This document shows, piece after piece, positions 8,585 to 18,416 of a stretch of DNA of 22,500 nucleotides. The notes beneath the pieces were generated by a model, which was not told the DNA's origin, did not search any database, and saw only the letters and a program-made list of their open reading frames with translations. Positions within the stretch are counted from its first letter, which is position 1. Each line of letters starts with the position of its first letter. The translations under genes and the position numbers were made by a program. Origin of the DNA: Cryptomeria japonica (taxonomy: Eukaryota; Streptophyta; Pinopsida; Cupressales; Cupressaceae); contig NW_026729170.1 in the NCBI RefSeq assembly GCF_030272615.1, positions 67,501 to 90,000 of the forward strand, written 5' to 3'.

Positions 8585-8735
8585 GACCGCACCAAAGGTG
8601 CACGCCTTGGTGTGCACCCTGGAGTGCACTTTGGTGCTCACCTCGGTGCACACTTTGGTGTGCACCTCGGTGTGCACCAAAGGTGCGCACCTTGGAGCGC
8701 ACCAAAGGTGTACACTTTGGAGCGCACCACATAGG
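8585..8735. repeat. Degenerate short repeat of GGTGCAC / CACCTTGG motifs
   Basis: About ten irregular 12-18-bp units alternate GGTGYRCACC and CTTTGGWG segments. It bridges the 157-bp array and the G/T-rich array and resembles the motif vocabulary of the arrays right of the 5S gene. No gene is seen. Confidence 0.75.
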
Positions 8736-8759
8736 GTCTTTGAGAGGTTGGCGCAGTGC

Positions 8760-10480
8760 GCACACCAAGGTGGGTGTTGAGGTGCGTGCCGAGGTGGGTG
8801 GGTGCTAGGGTGCGCTCCATGGTGGGTGCCAGGGTGGGTGCGTGCTAGGGTGGATTCCAAAGAGGGTCATAGGGTGGGTGCCAAGGTGGGTTGGTGATAT
8901 AGTGGGTTCAAAGGTGGGTACTAGGGTGGGTTCCAAGGTGGGTCACAAGTTGGGTGCCAGGATGCGTGGGTGTTAGGTTGGGTGCCAAGGTGGGCTCCTG
9001 CGTGGGTGGGTGCTAGGGTGGGTTTCAAGGTGGACGCGAGGGCGGGTGCCAAGGTGGGTAACAAGTTGGGTGTTAGGATGGGTGAGTGCTAGAGTGGGTG
9101 CCAAGGTGGGTGGGTGCTAAGGTGGATGCCAAGGTGGTTCACAGGGTGGGTGGGTTCTAGGGTGAGTTCCAAGGTGGGTCACAGGTTCAGTGCTAGGGTG
9201 GGTGTCAAGGCGGGTGTCGAGGTGCCTGGGTGCTAGGGTGTGGATGCCAATGTGGGTCATAGGGTGGGTACTAGGGTGGGCTGCAATGTGGGTGCCAAGG
9301 TGGGTAACATGCTCGGTGGGTTCTAAATTGGGTGCCAGGGTGGGTGTGCACCCACCTTGCCCGAGGTGGGTGCCAAGGTGCCAGTGTGGGTGGGTGCTAA
9401 GGTGGATGCCAAGGTGGGTGAGAAGGTGGGTGATAGGTTGAGTGGTAGGATGGGTGGGTGCCAAGATGGGTCACAGGGTGGGTGCAAGGGTGGGTAGGTG
9501 CTAGGGTTGGTGTCAGGGTGGGTGGGTGCTAGGTTGGGTTCCAAGGTGGGTGCGAGGGTGAGTGTCAAGGTGGGTCACAGGTTAGGTGCTAGGATGGGTG
9601 AGTGCTAGGGTGCAAAGGTGCCAGGGTGGGTGCTAGGATGGGTCGATGCTAGGGTGAGTGGCAAGGTGGGTCCACAAGTGTCAAGGTGGGTGCCGAGGTG
9701 GGTGCCAAGTCGGCGACTGCTATGGTGGATGCCAAGGTGGGTCACGGGGTGGGTGCCAAGTTGCTAGGTTGGGTTCCAAGGTGGGTGCCAACGTGGGTGC
9801 TAGGGTGCGTGGGTTAAAGGGTGTGTCACAACGTGGGTGCCAGGATGGGTGCGCACCCACACTGGCCAAGACGGGTGCGGGTGCAAGGTTGGGTTCCAAG
9901 CCCGGTCACAGGCTGGGTGCTAGGATGGGTGGGTGCCAAGGTGGGCACCAGGGTGGGTGCACCCACCCTGGCCAAGGTGGGTCACGGGGTGGGTCCTAGG
10001 GTGGGTAACGGGGTGGGTACTAAGGTGCGTGCCAAGGTGGGTCATAGGGTGGGTGCCAAGGTGGGCACCAGGGTGGGTGTGCACCAACCCTAGCCAGGGT
10101 AGGTCACGGGGTGGTTGTCGGGGTGGGCGTCAAGGAGCCAAGGTGGGTGGCAAGTAGCCAAGTTGCGTGCCAAGGTGGGTGTCGGGGTGGGTGCCAAGGA
10201 TCCAAGGTGGGTGCCAAGGAACCAAGGTGGGTGTCTGGGTGGGTGCCGAGGTGGGAGCCAGGGTGGGTCCCAAGGTGAGTGCAAAGGTGGGTGCCAGGGT
10301 CAAGGTGAGTGCCAATGTGGGTTCCAAGGTGCCAGGGTCAGGGTGAGTGCCAATGTGGGTTCAAAGGTGCTAAGTTGGGTGCGAGGTTGGGTGCGAGGGT
10401 GGGTGGGTGCCAAGGTGTGCTAGGTGGAAGCCCGGGTGGGTCGGCATCCCATGGGTGTCGAGTTGGGTGCCTGATGGGTG
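8760..10480. repeat. G/T-rich degenerate minisatellite (GGTGCCAAGGTGGGT-like)
   Basis: About 1.7 kb of irregular units combine GGGTGCCAAGGTGGGT, GGGTGCTAGGGTGGGT and GGGTCACAGGGTGG, with strong G/T bias on the + strand. Dense GGG runs make G-quadruplex formation on the + strand plausible. Inverted islands (GTGCACCCACC-type) occur near 9345, 9850, 9955 and 10080. The recurrent tryptophan- and valine-rich frames follow from GGGTGGGT reading and are not genes. Confidence 0.92.
9948..9971. repeat. Perfect 24-bp palindrome at the left end of the 7.9-kb repeat
   Basis: The two 12-bp halves are exact reverse complements around a GC centre at 9959/9960. Similarity between this region and the second copy at 17895 begins at this centre. 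Confidence 0.85.
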
Positions 10481-11213
10481 CTTCTTGTCAAGTTTTAGTC
10501 GTCGGGACTCATTTCGAGCCTTAGAGGTCGTTTCTTGTCCGGTTGCCCTGTCTTCGACCTGGGAACCCAATTTTGGTCCTCGGGTCCCATTTTTTTTTGT
10601 CTCGCATCCCACTTTTGGCCTGTGGCCTTTTCGGGGTCGATTCTCGTTTTGGGCATCAGAGCATGTTTCTTCTCCTAAAACCCAATATTTGTTTATTAAG
10701 TCTCGGAACACATTTTTGTTCTCGTGGACCCATCATGGGTCTTGGAACGCATTTGTGGTCCTTGGGTCCCATTTTGCATCCCGAAACTTGTGTTTTGGTG
10801 CTTGATCCCTATTTTGGGTGCCCACCTTGCACCAAGTGCGCACCCGGGGCAAACCGAGCGCCTTGGTGCACCGGGGCAAGATCGAGCGTGCACCCGAGGC
10901 GCCCCGAACATGCACCAAGGTGCACTCGGCCCACATGTGAGCGCAGGTCGTTGCGCCCGAGGTGGTGTGTGGGCACCGCGTTGCAGACGGGACACTGCAC
11001 GCACACGACGCCCCCTCCAGGTGCACGCACGTAGGCCGGGCCGGGTGCACACCCGACGCCCTAGCAAGGTGCGCGCACCCGGGCAGGGCTCACACTTGGC
11101 GAACGGGGCGCACTTCGCGAGGGAGGGTGTGCACCTCGACGGGGGTGGGTGGCCGGGGTGGATTCGCACGTGGGTCGCGGTTTGCTAAGTACACACTGCG
11201 ACAAGCTCATAAC
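10480..11213. other. 5S upstream spacer, no gene seen
   Basis: The left part, to about 10820, is a degenerate ~20-30-bp repeat of GGGTCCCATTTT / GGGACTCATTTCG-like phrases that is T-rich on the + strand. The right part is GC-rich with GTGCACC and GCGCACC motifs. Open frames on both strands here also occur at offset 7,936 and show no recognisable protein domain. Confidence 0.8.
11184..11213 (+). promoter_or_regulatory. 5S upstream promoter region
   Basis: The base at -1 is C, as usual in plant 5S genes. The -28 region holds GCTAAGTACAC, only a weak counterpart of the TATA-like element known upstream of many plant 5S genes. The identical sequence precedes the second gene. Confidence 0.45.
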
Positions 11214-11331
11214 GGGTGCGATCATACCAGCATTAGTGCACCGGATCCCATCAGAACTCCGCAGTTAAGCGCGCTTGGGCCGGAGTAGTACTGGGATGGG
11301 TGACCTCCCGGGAAGTCCCGGTGTTGCACCC
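11214..11331 (+). rRNA. 5S ribosomal RNA gene, copy 1
   Basis: This 118-bp gene begins GGGTGCGATCATACCAGC and ends GGTGTTGCACCC. The first and last bases pair to form helix I (GGGTGC with GCACCC). The Pol III internal control region is intact: A box around 11263-11280 (AGTTAAGCGCGCTTGGGC), intermediate element near 11285-11292, and C box around 11293-11317 (GGATGGGTGACCTCCCGGG). A T6 run follows directly. The product is the 5S rRNA of the large ribosomal subunit, transcribed in the nucleus by Pol III with TFIIIA. The GC-rich A-box flank (CCGCAGTTAAGCGCGC) differs from the usual flowering-plant form and resembles gymnosperm, fern and moss 5S; this is recall only. Copy 1 has A at 11232 where copy 2 has G, the commoner base in my memory. 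It sits alone in a ~7.9-kb unit rather than a short 5S tandem unit. Its strand is opposite to the putative Pol I boxes on the left. Confidence 0.97.
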
Positions 11332-11337
11332 TTTTTT
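11332..11337 (+). terminator. Pol III T6 terminator of 5S copy 1
   Basis: Six T residues directly follow the terminal CCC of the gene, and a further T5 run (AGTTTTT) lies a few bases downstream. Confidence 0.85.
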
Positions 11338-11850
11338 AGTTTTTCGCCGGGCGTCGCAATGCTATTTGAATAAACCTTTTGCCCGTTTGCGTTCTCGTCG
11401 GGGCCGGGCCGGGCCGGGGTGCGCTGCCCGCACTACCGCGCGCGCGGGGGCGACACCGAGCGCGCACCCGAGGCACCCCGAGCACACAGGCCACGGTGCA
11501 ACCCGGGCGTTGTGCGCGCACCCCGGTGCGCCCGAGGTGCTGCGCGCGCACCCAGGTGAAATCGGTGTGCACCTCGGCCAGTGCGCGCTCGGTCGAGTCG
11601 CGCACGTTGGCCAAGGTGCACGGTGATGTTTCTTACTCTAAGGTTCCGCACCAGACGCCCGGGACAGGTGAGCGAAGCTGGGCGGGGCCGGGTGCGCGGC
11701 CGGGGCAGGTGCACGCAGCTGGAGAGAGCTTTGGAGCACACTTCGGAGCGCACCAATGATGCGCTCCATTCAAAAGTTTCCTGAAAAGGCAAAAAAAGTT
11801 GAGATTATAGAATTTCCCACTTGAGAGATTGTAAAAAAAAAAAATTTAAA
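11338..11850. other. GC-rich spacer downstream of 5S, no gene seen
   Basis: Contains CGGGCCGGGCCGGG and alternating GCGCGCGC runs, with GTGCGCGCACC-type dyads. A degenerate A/T-rich island is at about 11757-11850, with AAAAAAAAAAAATTTAAAAT. Confidence 0.75.
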
Positions 11851-13771
11851 ATGAAGGAAACGCGGGTGCCAAGGTGTGCGCAGCCCAGCCAAGGTGTGCG
11901 CACCAAGGCGCCCACCCTGGCGAAGGTGCACGCAAGGTGCGCACCCGAGGCAAACCGGACAATTAACCCAACTTTCGACTTCGCGCGCACCTTGGAGCGC
12001 ACTTCGGAGCGCTCCTTGGTGCGCACCAATCTTGGGCACCTCGGAGTGCACCATGGCGCCCACCAAGGTGCGCACCCGGGGCAAACCGAGCTCCGACTTC
12101 GTGCGCACCTTGGAGCGCACGAAAGGTGCGCACCATGGCGCCCACCAAGGTGCGCAGCCCAGCCAAGGCGTGCGCATCAAGGTGCGCACCCTGGCGAAGG
12201 TGCGCACCCGGGGCAAACCGAGCTCCGACTTCGTGCGCACCTTGGAGCGCACAAAAGGTGCGCAACCCAGCCAAGGTGTGCGCACCCCGGTCAAACCGAG
12301 CTCCGAATCGTGCGCACCAGAGGTGCACGCCATCGTGCGCACCTTGGAGCACACTTCGGAGCCCTCCTTGGTGCGCGCCGATGTTGCGCACCTCGGAGCG
12401 CACCCGGGGAAAACAATGCAATTAACCCGACTTTCGACTTCGTGGGCACCTCGGAGCGCTCTCGGGTTCGCACCTCGGAGCACACCGAGGTGCGCACCTT
12501 TGATGCGCTGCCTTCACCAATTTCCAGAAAAGGCAAGAAAACATTGAGAAGGTGTGCGCACCGAGGTGCCCACCCTGGCGAAGGTGCACGCGAGGTGCGC
12601 ACCCGGGGCAAACCGGGCTCCGACTTCGTGCACGCCGCACCTTGGAGCACACTTCGGAGCGCTCCTTGGTGCGCACCAGGGCGCGCAACCCAGCCGAGGT
12701 GCCCACCCCGGCGAAGGTGCACGCGAGGTGCGCACCCGGGGCAAACCGGGCTCCGACTTCGTGCACGCCATGGTGCCCACCGCGGCGAAGGTGCACGCGA
12801 GGTGCGCACCCGGGGCAAACCGGGCTCCGACTTCGTGCACGCCGCACCTTGGAGCACACTTCGGAGCGCTCCTTGGTGCGCACCATGGTGCCCACCAGGG
12901 CGCGCAACCCCGCCGAAGGTGCACGCGAGGTGCGCACCCGGGGCAAACCGGGCTCCGACTTCGTGCACGCCGCACCTTGGAGCACACTTCGGAGCGCTCC
13001 TTGGTGCGCACCATGGTGCCCACCAGGGCGCGCAACCCCGCCGAAGGTGCACGCGAGGTGCGCACCCGGGGCAAACCGGGCTCCGACTTCGTGCACGCCA
13101 TGGTGCGCACCGCGGCGAAGGTGCGCACCCGGGGCAAACCGGGCTCCGACTTCGTGCACGCCGCACCTTGGAGCACACTTCGGAGCGCTCCTTGGTGCGC
13201 ACCAGGGCGCGCAACCCAGCCGAGGTGCCCACCCCGGCGAAGGTGCACGCGAGGTGCGTACCCGGGGCAAACCGGGCTCCGACTTCGTGCACGCCGCACC
13301 TTGGAGCACACTTCGGAGCGCTCCTTGGTGCGCACCATGGTGCCCACCAGGCCGCGCAACCCAGCCAAGGTGTGCGCACCAAGGTGCACGCGAGGTGCGC
13401 ACCCGGGGCAAACCGGGGTCCGACTTCGTGCACGCCGCACCTTGGAGCACACATCGGGGCGCTCCCGGGTTCGCACCGGCGTTGCGCACCGTGGTGGGCA
13501 CCTCGGAGCACACCAAGGTGGGCAGCGAGGTGCGCACCTTTGATGCGATGCCTTCACTAATTTCCATAAAAGGCAAAAAAAAAACGAGATTTTAAAATTT
13601 CCGTTTTGAAAGATAGTGAGAAAAAGGGAATGCTGGTGCCATCTTGAGCCCGCCCTGGTGCGCAGCCCAGCCAAGGTGTGCGCACCAAGGTGCCCACCCT
13701 GGCGAAGGTGCGCGCCCGGGCAATTAATCCAACTTCCAACTTCGCGCGCGCCAGGGTGGGAGCGCACCCAA

Positions 13772-13870
13772 CAACCGGGCCTGGGAAGAGCCAATGCGAG
13801 AAACCCCACCAAACGCTCTGACAAAAAAAGAGGGGGCGCTCCAGTAACCCCGCTTCGGAGCGCACCCTGG
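13772..13870. repeat. CCAAT-containing ~98-bp module, copy a
   Basis: A less repetitive module present in only some inter-island units. Landmarks are CAACCGGGCCT, AAGAGCCAATGCGAGAAACC, CCACCAAACGCTC, GACAAAAAAAGAGG and CGCTTCGGAGCGC, the last a perfect hairpin-forming dyad (GCTTCGGAGC). This copy has CTGGG and CTCTG variants. Confidence 0.8.
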
Positions 13871-14240
13871 GCAAACCCAGCCAAGGTGCCCACCCCGGCC
13901 AAGGTGCAGGCGAGGTGCGCACCCGGGGCAAACCGGGCTCCGACAACGTGCACGCCGCACCTTGGAGCACACTTCGTAGCGCTCCCGGGTGCGCACCTCA
14001 GAGCACACCAAGGTGGGCAGCGAGGTGCGCACCTTTGATGCGCTGCCTTCACTAATTTCCAGAAAAGGCAAAAAAAAAAGGAGATTTTAAAATTTCCGTT
14101 TTGAAAGATAGTGAAAAAAACGGAACGCGCGTGCCATCTTGAGCCCGCCCTGGTGCGCAGCCCAGGTAAGGTGCCCACCCTGGCAAAGGTGCGCACCCGG
14201 GCAATTAACCCTACTTCCGACTTCGTGCGCGCCAGGGTGG

Positions 14241-14338
14241 CAACCGGGCCTCGGAAGAGCCAATGCGAGAAACCCCACCAAACGCTCCGACAAAAAAAGA
14301 GGCGGCGCTCCAATAACCCCGCTTCGGAGCGCAGCCGG
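14241..14338. repeat. CCAAT-containing module, copy b
   Basis: Variant with CCTCGG, CTCCGACA and GAGGCGGCG in place of copy a's bases. Confidence 0.8.
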
Positions 14339-16136
14339 GGCAAACCCAGCCAAGGTGCCCACCCCGACGAAGGTGCACGCGAGGTGCGCACCCGGGGCAA
14401 ACCGGGCTCCGACAACGTGCACGCAGCACCTTGGAGCACACTTCGAAGCACTCCCGGGTGCCCACCGGCGTTGCGCACCGTGGTGGGCAGCGAGGTGCGC
14501 ACCTTTGATGCGCTGCCTTCACTAATTTCCAGAAAAAGGCAAAAAAAAATGAGATTTTAAAATTTCCGTTTTGAAAGATAGTGAAAAAAAAGGAACGCGG
14601 GTGCCATCTTGAGCCCGCCCTGGTGCGCAGCCCAGGCAAGGCATGCGCACCAAGGTGCCCACCCGAGGTGCACACCCGGGGCAAACCGGGCTCCGACTTC
14701 GTGCAGGCCGCACCTTGGAGCACACTTCGGAGCGCTCCTTGGTGCGCACCATGGTGCCCACCAGGGCGCGCAACCCAGCCAAGGTCTGCACACCAAGGTG
14801 CCCACCCCGGCGAAGGTGCACGCGAGGTGCGCACCCGGGGCAAACCGGGCTCCGACTTCGTGCACGCCATGGTGCCCACCGCGGCGAAGGTGCACGCGAG
14901 GTGCGCACCCGGGGCAAACCGGGCTCCGACTTCGTGCACGCCGCACCTTGGAGCACACTTCGGAGCGCTCCTTGGTGCGCACCATGGTGCCCACCAGGGC
15001 GCGCAACCCAGCCAAGGTGTGCGCACCAAGGTGCACGCGAGGTGCGCACCCGGGGCAAACCGGGGTCCGACTTCGTGCACGCCGCACCTTGGAGCACACA
15101 TCGGAGCGCTCCCAGGTTCGCACCAGCGTTGCGCACCTTTGATGCGCTGCCTTCACTAATTTCAAGAAAAGGCAAAAAAAAACGAGATTTTAAAATTTCC
15201 GTTCTGAAAGATAGTGAAAAAAACGGAACGCGGGTGCCATCTTGAGCCCTTCCTGGTGCGCAGCCCAGGCAAGTTGTGCGCACCAAGGTGCCCACCCTGG
15301 CGGAGGTGCGCGCCCGGGGCAATCCGGGCTCCGACTTCGTGCACTGCATGGTGCCCACCAAGGCGCGCAACCCAGCCAAGGTGCCCACCGCAGCGAAGGT
15401 GCACGCGAGGTGCGCACCCGAGGTGCACACCCGGGGCAAACCGGGCTCCGACTTCGTGCACGCCGCACCTTGGAGCACACTTCAGAGCGCTCCTTGGTGC
15501 GCACCAGGGCGCGCAACCCAGCCGAGGTGCCCACCCCGGCGAAGGTGCACGCGAGGTGTGCACCCGGGGCAAACCGGGCTCCGACTTCGTGCACGCCATG
15601 GTGCCCACCGCGGCGAAGGTGCGCACCCGGGGCAAACCGGGCTCCGACTTCGTGCACGCCGCACCTTGGAGCACACTTCGGAGCGCTCCTTGGTGCGCAC
15701 CATGGTGCCCACCAGGCCGCGCAACCCAGCCAAGGTGTGCGCACCAAGGTGCACGCGAGGTGCGCACCCGGGGCAAACCGGGGTCCGACTTCGTGCACGC
15801 CGCACCTTGGAGCACACATCGGGGCGCTCCCGGGTTCGCACCGGCGTTGCGCACCGTGGTGGGCACCTCGGAGCACACCAAGGTGGGCAGCGAGGTGCGC
15901 ACCTTTGATGCGATGCCTTCACTAATTTCCATAAAAGGCAAAAAAAAAACGAGATTTTAAAATTTCCGTTTTGAAAGATAGTGAGAAAAAGGGAATGCTG
16001 GTGCCATCTTGAGCCCGCCCTGGTGCGCAGCCCAGCCAAGGTTTGCGCACCAAGGTGCCCACCCTGGCGAAGGTGCGCGCCCGGGCAATTAACCCAACTT
16101 CCAACTTCGCGCGCGCCAGGGTGGGAGCGCACCCAA

Positions 16137-16235
16137 CAACCGGGCCTGGGAAGAGCCAATGCGAGAAACCCCACCAAACTCTCTGACAAAAAAAGAGGGG
16201 GCGCTCCAGTAACCCCGCTTCGGAGCGCACCCTGG
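16137..16235. repeat. CCAAT-containing module, copy c
   Basis: Counterpart of copy a at offset 2,365. It has AACTCTCTG where copy a has AACGCTCTG. Confidence 0.8.
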
Positions 16236-16604
16236 GCAAACCCAGCCAAGGTGCCCACCCCGGCCAAGGTGCAGGCGAGGTGCGCACCCGGGGCAAACCG
16301 GGCTCCGACAACGTGCACGCCGCACCTTGGAGCACACTTCGTAGCGCTCCCGGGTGCGCACCTCAGAGCACACCAAGGTGGGCAGCGAGGTGCGCACCTT
16401 TGATGCGCTGCCTTCACTAATTTCCAGAAAAGGCAAAAAAAAAAGGAGATTTTAAAATTTCCGTTTTGAAAGATAGTGAAAAAAACGGAACGCGCGTGCC
16501 ATCTTGAGCCCGCCCTGGTGCGCAGCCCAGGTAAGGTGCCACCCTGGCAAAGGTGCGCACCCGGGCAATTAACCCTACTTCCGACTTCGTGCGCGCCAGG
16601 GTGG

Positions 16605-16703
16605 CAACCGGGCCTCGGAAGAGCCAATGCGAGAAACCCCACCAAACGCTCCGACAAAAAAAGAGGCGGCGCTCCAATAACCCCGCTTCGGAGCGCAGCC
16701 GGG
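16605..16703. repeat. CCAAT-containing module, copy d
   Basis: Counterpart of copy b at offset 2,364. Confidence 0.8.
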
Positions 16704-17889
16704 GCAAACCAAGCCAAGGTGCCCACCCCGACGAAGGTGCACGCGAGGTGCGCACCCGGGGCAAACCGGGCTCCGACAACGTGCACGCAGCACCTTGGAG
16801 CACACTTCGAAGCACTCCCGGGTGCCCACCGGCGTTGCGCACCGTGGTGGGCAGCGAGGTGCGCACCTTTGATGCGCTGCCTTCACTAATTTCCAGAAAA
16901 AGGCAAAAAAAAATGAGATTTTAAAATTTCCGTTTTGAAAGATAGTGAAAAAAAAGGAACGCGGGTGCCATCTTGAGCCCGCCCTGGTGCGCAGCCCAGG
17001 CAAGGCATGCGCACCAAGGTGCCCACCCGAGGTGCACACCCGGGGCAAACCGGGCTCCGACTTCGTGCAGGCCGCACCTTGGAGCACACTTCGGAGCGCT
17101 CCTTGGTGCGCACCATGGTGCCCACCAGGGCGCACCCGAGGCAAACCGGGCTCCGACTTCGTGCACGCCGCACCTTGGAGCACACATCGGAGCGCTCCCA
17201 GGTTCGCACCAGCGTTGCGCACCTTTGATGCGCTGCCTTCACTAATTTCCAGAAAAGGCAAAAAAAAACGATATTTTAAAATTTCCGTTCTGAAAGATAG
17301 TGAAAAAAACGGAACGCGGGTGCCATCTTGAGCCCTTCCTGATGCGCAGCCCAGGCAAGTTGTGCGCACCAAGGTGCCCACCCTGGCGGAGGTGCGCGCC
17401 CGGGGCAAACCGGGCTCCGACTTCGTGCACTGCATGGTGCCCACCAAGGCGCGCAACCCAGCCAAGGTGCCCACCGCAGCGAAGGTGCACGCGAGGTGCG
17501 CACCCGAGGTGCACACCCGGGGCAAACCGGGCTCCGACTTCGTGCACGCCGCACCTTGGAGCACACTTCAGAGCGCTCCTTGGTACGCACCAGGGCGCGC
17601 AACCCAGCCAAGGTGCTCACCCCGGCGAAGGTGCACGCGAGGTGCGCACCCGGGGCAAACCGGGCTCGGACTTCGTGCACGCCGCACCTTGGAGCACACA
17701 TCGGAGCGCTCCCGGGTTCGCACCAGCATTGCGCACCTTTGATGCGCTGCCTTCACTAATTTCCAGAAAAGGCAAAAAAAAGAAAAAAATGAGATTTTAA
17801 AATTTCCGTTTTGAAAGATAGTGAAAAAAACGGAACGCGGGTGCCATCTTGAGCCCGCCCTGGTGTGCAGCCCAGGCAAGTTGTGCGCA

Positions 17890-17910
17890 CCAAGGCACCC
17901 ACCCTGGCCA
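17890..17910. other. Junction between higher-order repeat copies
   Basis: GC-rich array sequence (GTGCGCACCAAGG) changes directly into G/T-rich array sequence (CACCCACCCTGGCCAAGGTG). CCCACCCTGGC is present in both parent arrays, so about 11 bp of microhomology spans the breakpoint. Confidence 0.85.
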
Positions 17911-18416
17911 AGGTGGGTCACGGGGTGGGTCCTAGGGTGGGTAACGGGGTGGGTACTAAGGTGCGTGCCAAGGTGGGTCATAGGGTGGGTGCCAAGGTGG
18001 GCACCAGGGTGGGTGTGCACCAACCCTAGCCAGGGTAGGTCACGGGGTGGTTGTCGGGGTGGGCGTCAAGGAGCCAAGGTGGGTGGCAAGTAGCCAAGTT
18101 GCGTGCCAAGGTGGGTGTCGGGGTGGGTGCCAAGGATCCAAGGTGGGTGCCAAGGAACCAAGGTGGGTGTCTGGGTGGGTGCCGAGGTGGGAGCCAGGGT
18201 GGGTCCCAAGGTGAGTGCAAAGGTGGGTGCCAGGGTCAAGGTGAGTGCCAATGTGGGTTCCAAGGTGCCAGGGTCAGGGTGAGTGCCAATGTGGGTTCAA
18301 AGGTGCTAAGTTGGGTGCGAGGTTGGGTGCGAGGGTGGGTGGGTGCCAAGGTGTGCTAGGTGGAAGCCCGGGTGGGTCGGCATCCCATGGGTGTCGAGTT
18401 GGGTGCCTGATGGGTG
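17895..18416. repeat. G/T-rich minisatellite, copy 2 (right part only)
   Basis: Corresponds to 9959-10480. The first 1.2 kb of the G/T-rich array is absent here, so only the right third belongs to the 7,936-bp unit. Confidence 0.92.

Larger units (their letters stand above)
13200..17740. repeat. Internal tandem duplication of ~2.37 kb
   Basis: Positions around 13351-14110 match 15716-16475 at offset 2,365. The offset becomes 2,364 after a one-base loss near 16539. After a 278-bp loss near 17128 it becomes 2,086, seen at 15214/17300. Breakpoints lie in low-complexity modules and cannot be fixed exactly by eye. Confidence 0.85.
11757..17860. repeat. Family of ~110-bp A/T-rich islands, copy 1 of the higher-order repeat
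   Basis: Islands begin with TTTGATGCG and end with GCCATCTTGAGCCC. In between they carry TTCACTAATTTCCAGAAAAG, an A-run and GAGATTTTAAAATTTCCG. They start at about 13539, 14034, 14504, 15138, 15904, 16399, 16868, 17224 and 17738. A degenerate one is at 11757 and a shortened one at 12499. Steps range from 356 to 766 bp because the GC-rich modules between them vary. A TTCCGTTTT...AAAACGGAA stem is intact near 14094-14125 and in the islands at 16399 and 17738. It is shortened at 15138 and 17224, and broken at 13539, 14504, 15904 and 16868. Function unknown. Confidence 0.9.
9959..17894. repeat. Higher-order repeat, copy 1 (7,936 bp)
   Basis: Sequence from 9959 matches sequence from 17895 at a constant offset of 7,936 through the G/T-rich tail, the 5S upstream spacer, the 5S gene and the first GC-rich arrays. 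About five substitutions were noticed over the first 2.6 kb (11017, 11232, 11353, 11475, 11601). From about 13.3 kb the offset becomes 7,862 because copy 2 lacks 63 and 11 bp. The block contains one 5S gene and no other gene. Confidence 0.95.
11850..17894. repeat. GC-rich modular arrays built on GGTGCGCACC, copy 1
   Basis: About 6 kb of interleaved modules: AAGGTGCACGCGAGGTGCGC, ACCCGGGGCAAACCGGGCTC, CGACTTCGTGCACGCC, GCACCTTGGAGCACACTTCG, GAGCGCTCCTTGGTGCGCACC, ATGGTGCCCACCAGGGCGCG and CAACCCAGCC. They are reused in varying order and number. GGTGCGCACC is itself a perfect 10-bp palindrome. Open frames of 100-660 codons exist in most frames of both strands because the modules lack stops. Their translations are Arg/Ala/Pro/His-rich permutations with no recognisable domain. 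No gene is called. Confidence 0.93.

Noticed and set aside
8760-10480. Telomere-like or centromeric satellite
   Set aside because: No TTTAGGG arrays; units are irregular GGTGGGT phrases rather than a fixed satellite monomer.
11821-13560. Long open frames on both strands (up to about 660 codons, including 12514-14502 and 20358-22364 on -)
   Set aside because: They lie in stop-poor GC-rich repeats, overlap in several frames, change frame with each module, and have Arg/Ala/Pro/His-rich low-complexity translations without any domain.
11757-17860. Poly-A runs as retroelement (SINE) tails
   Set aside because: No target-site duplications, A or B boxes next to them, or reverse-transcriptase remnant. 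The A-runs sit inside a conserved island present at each repeat period.
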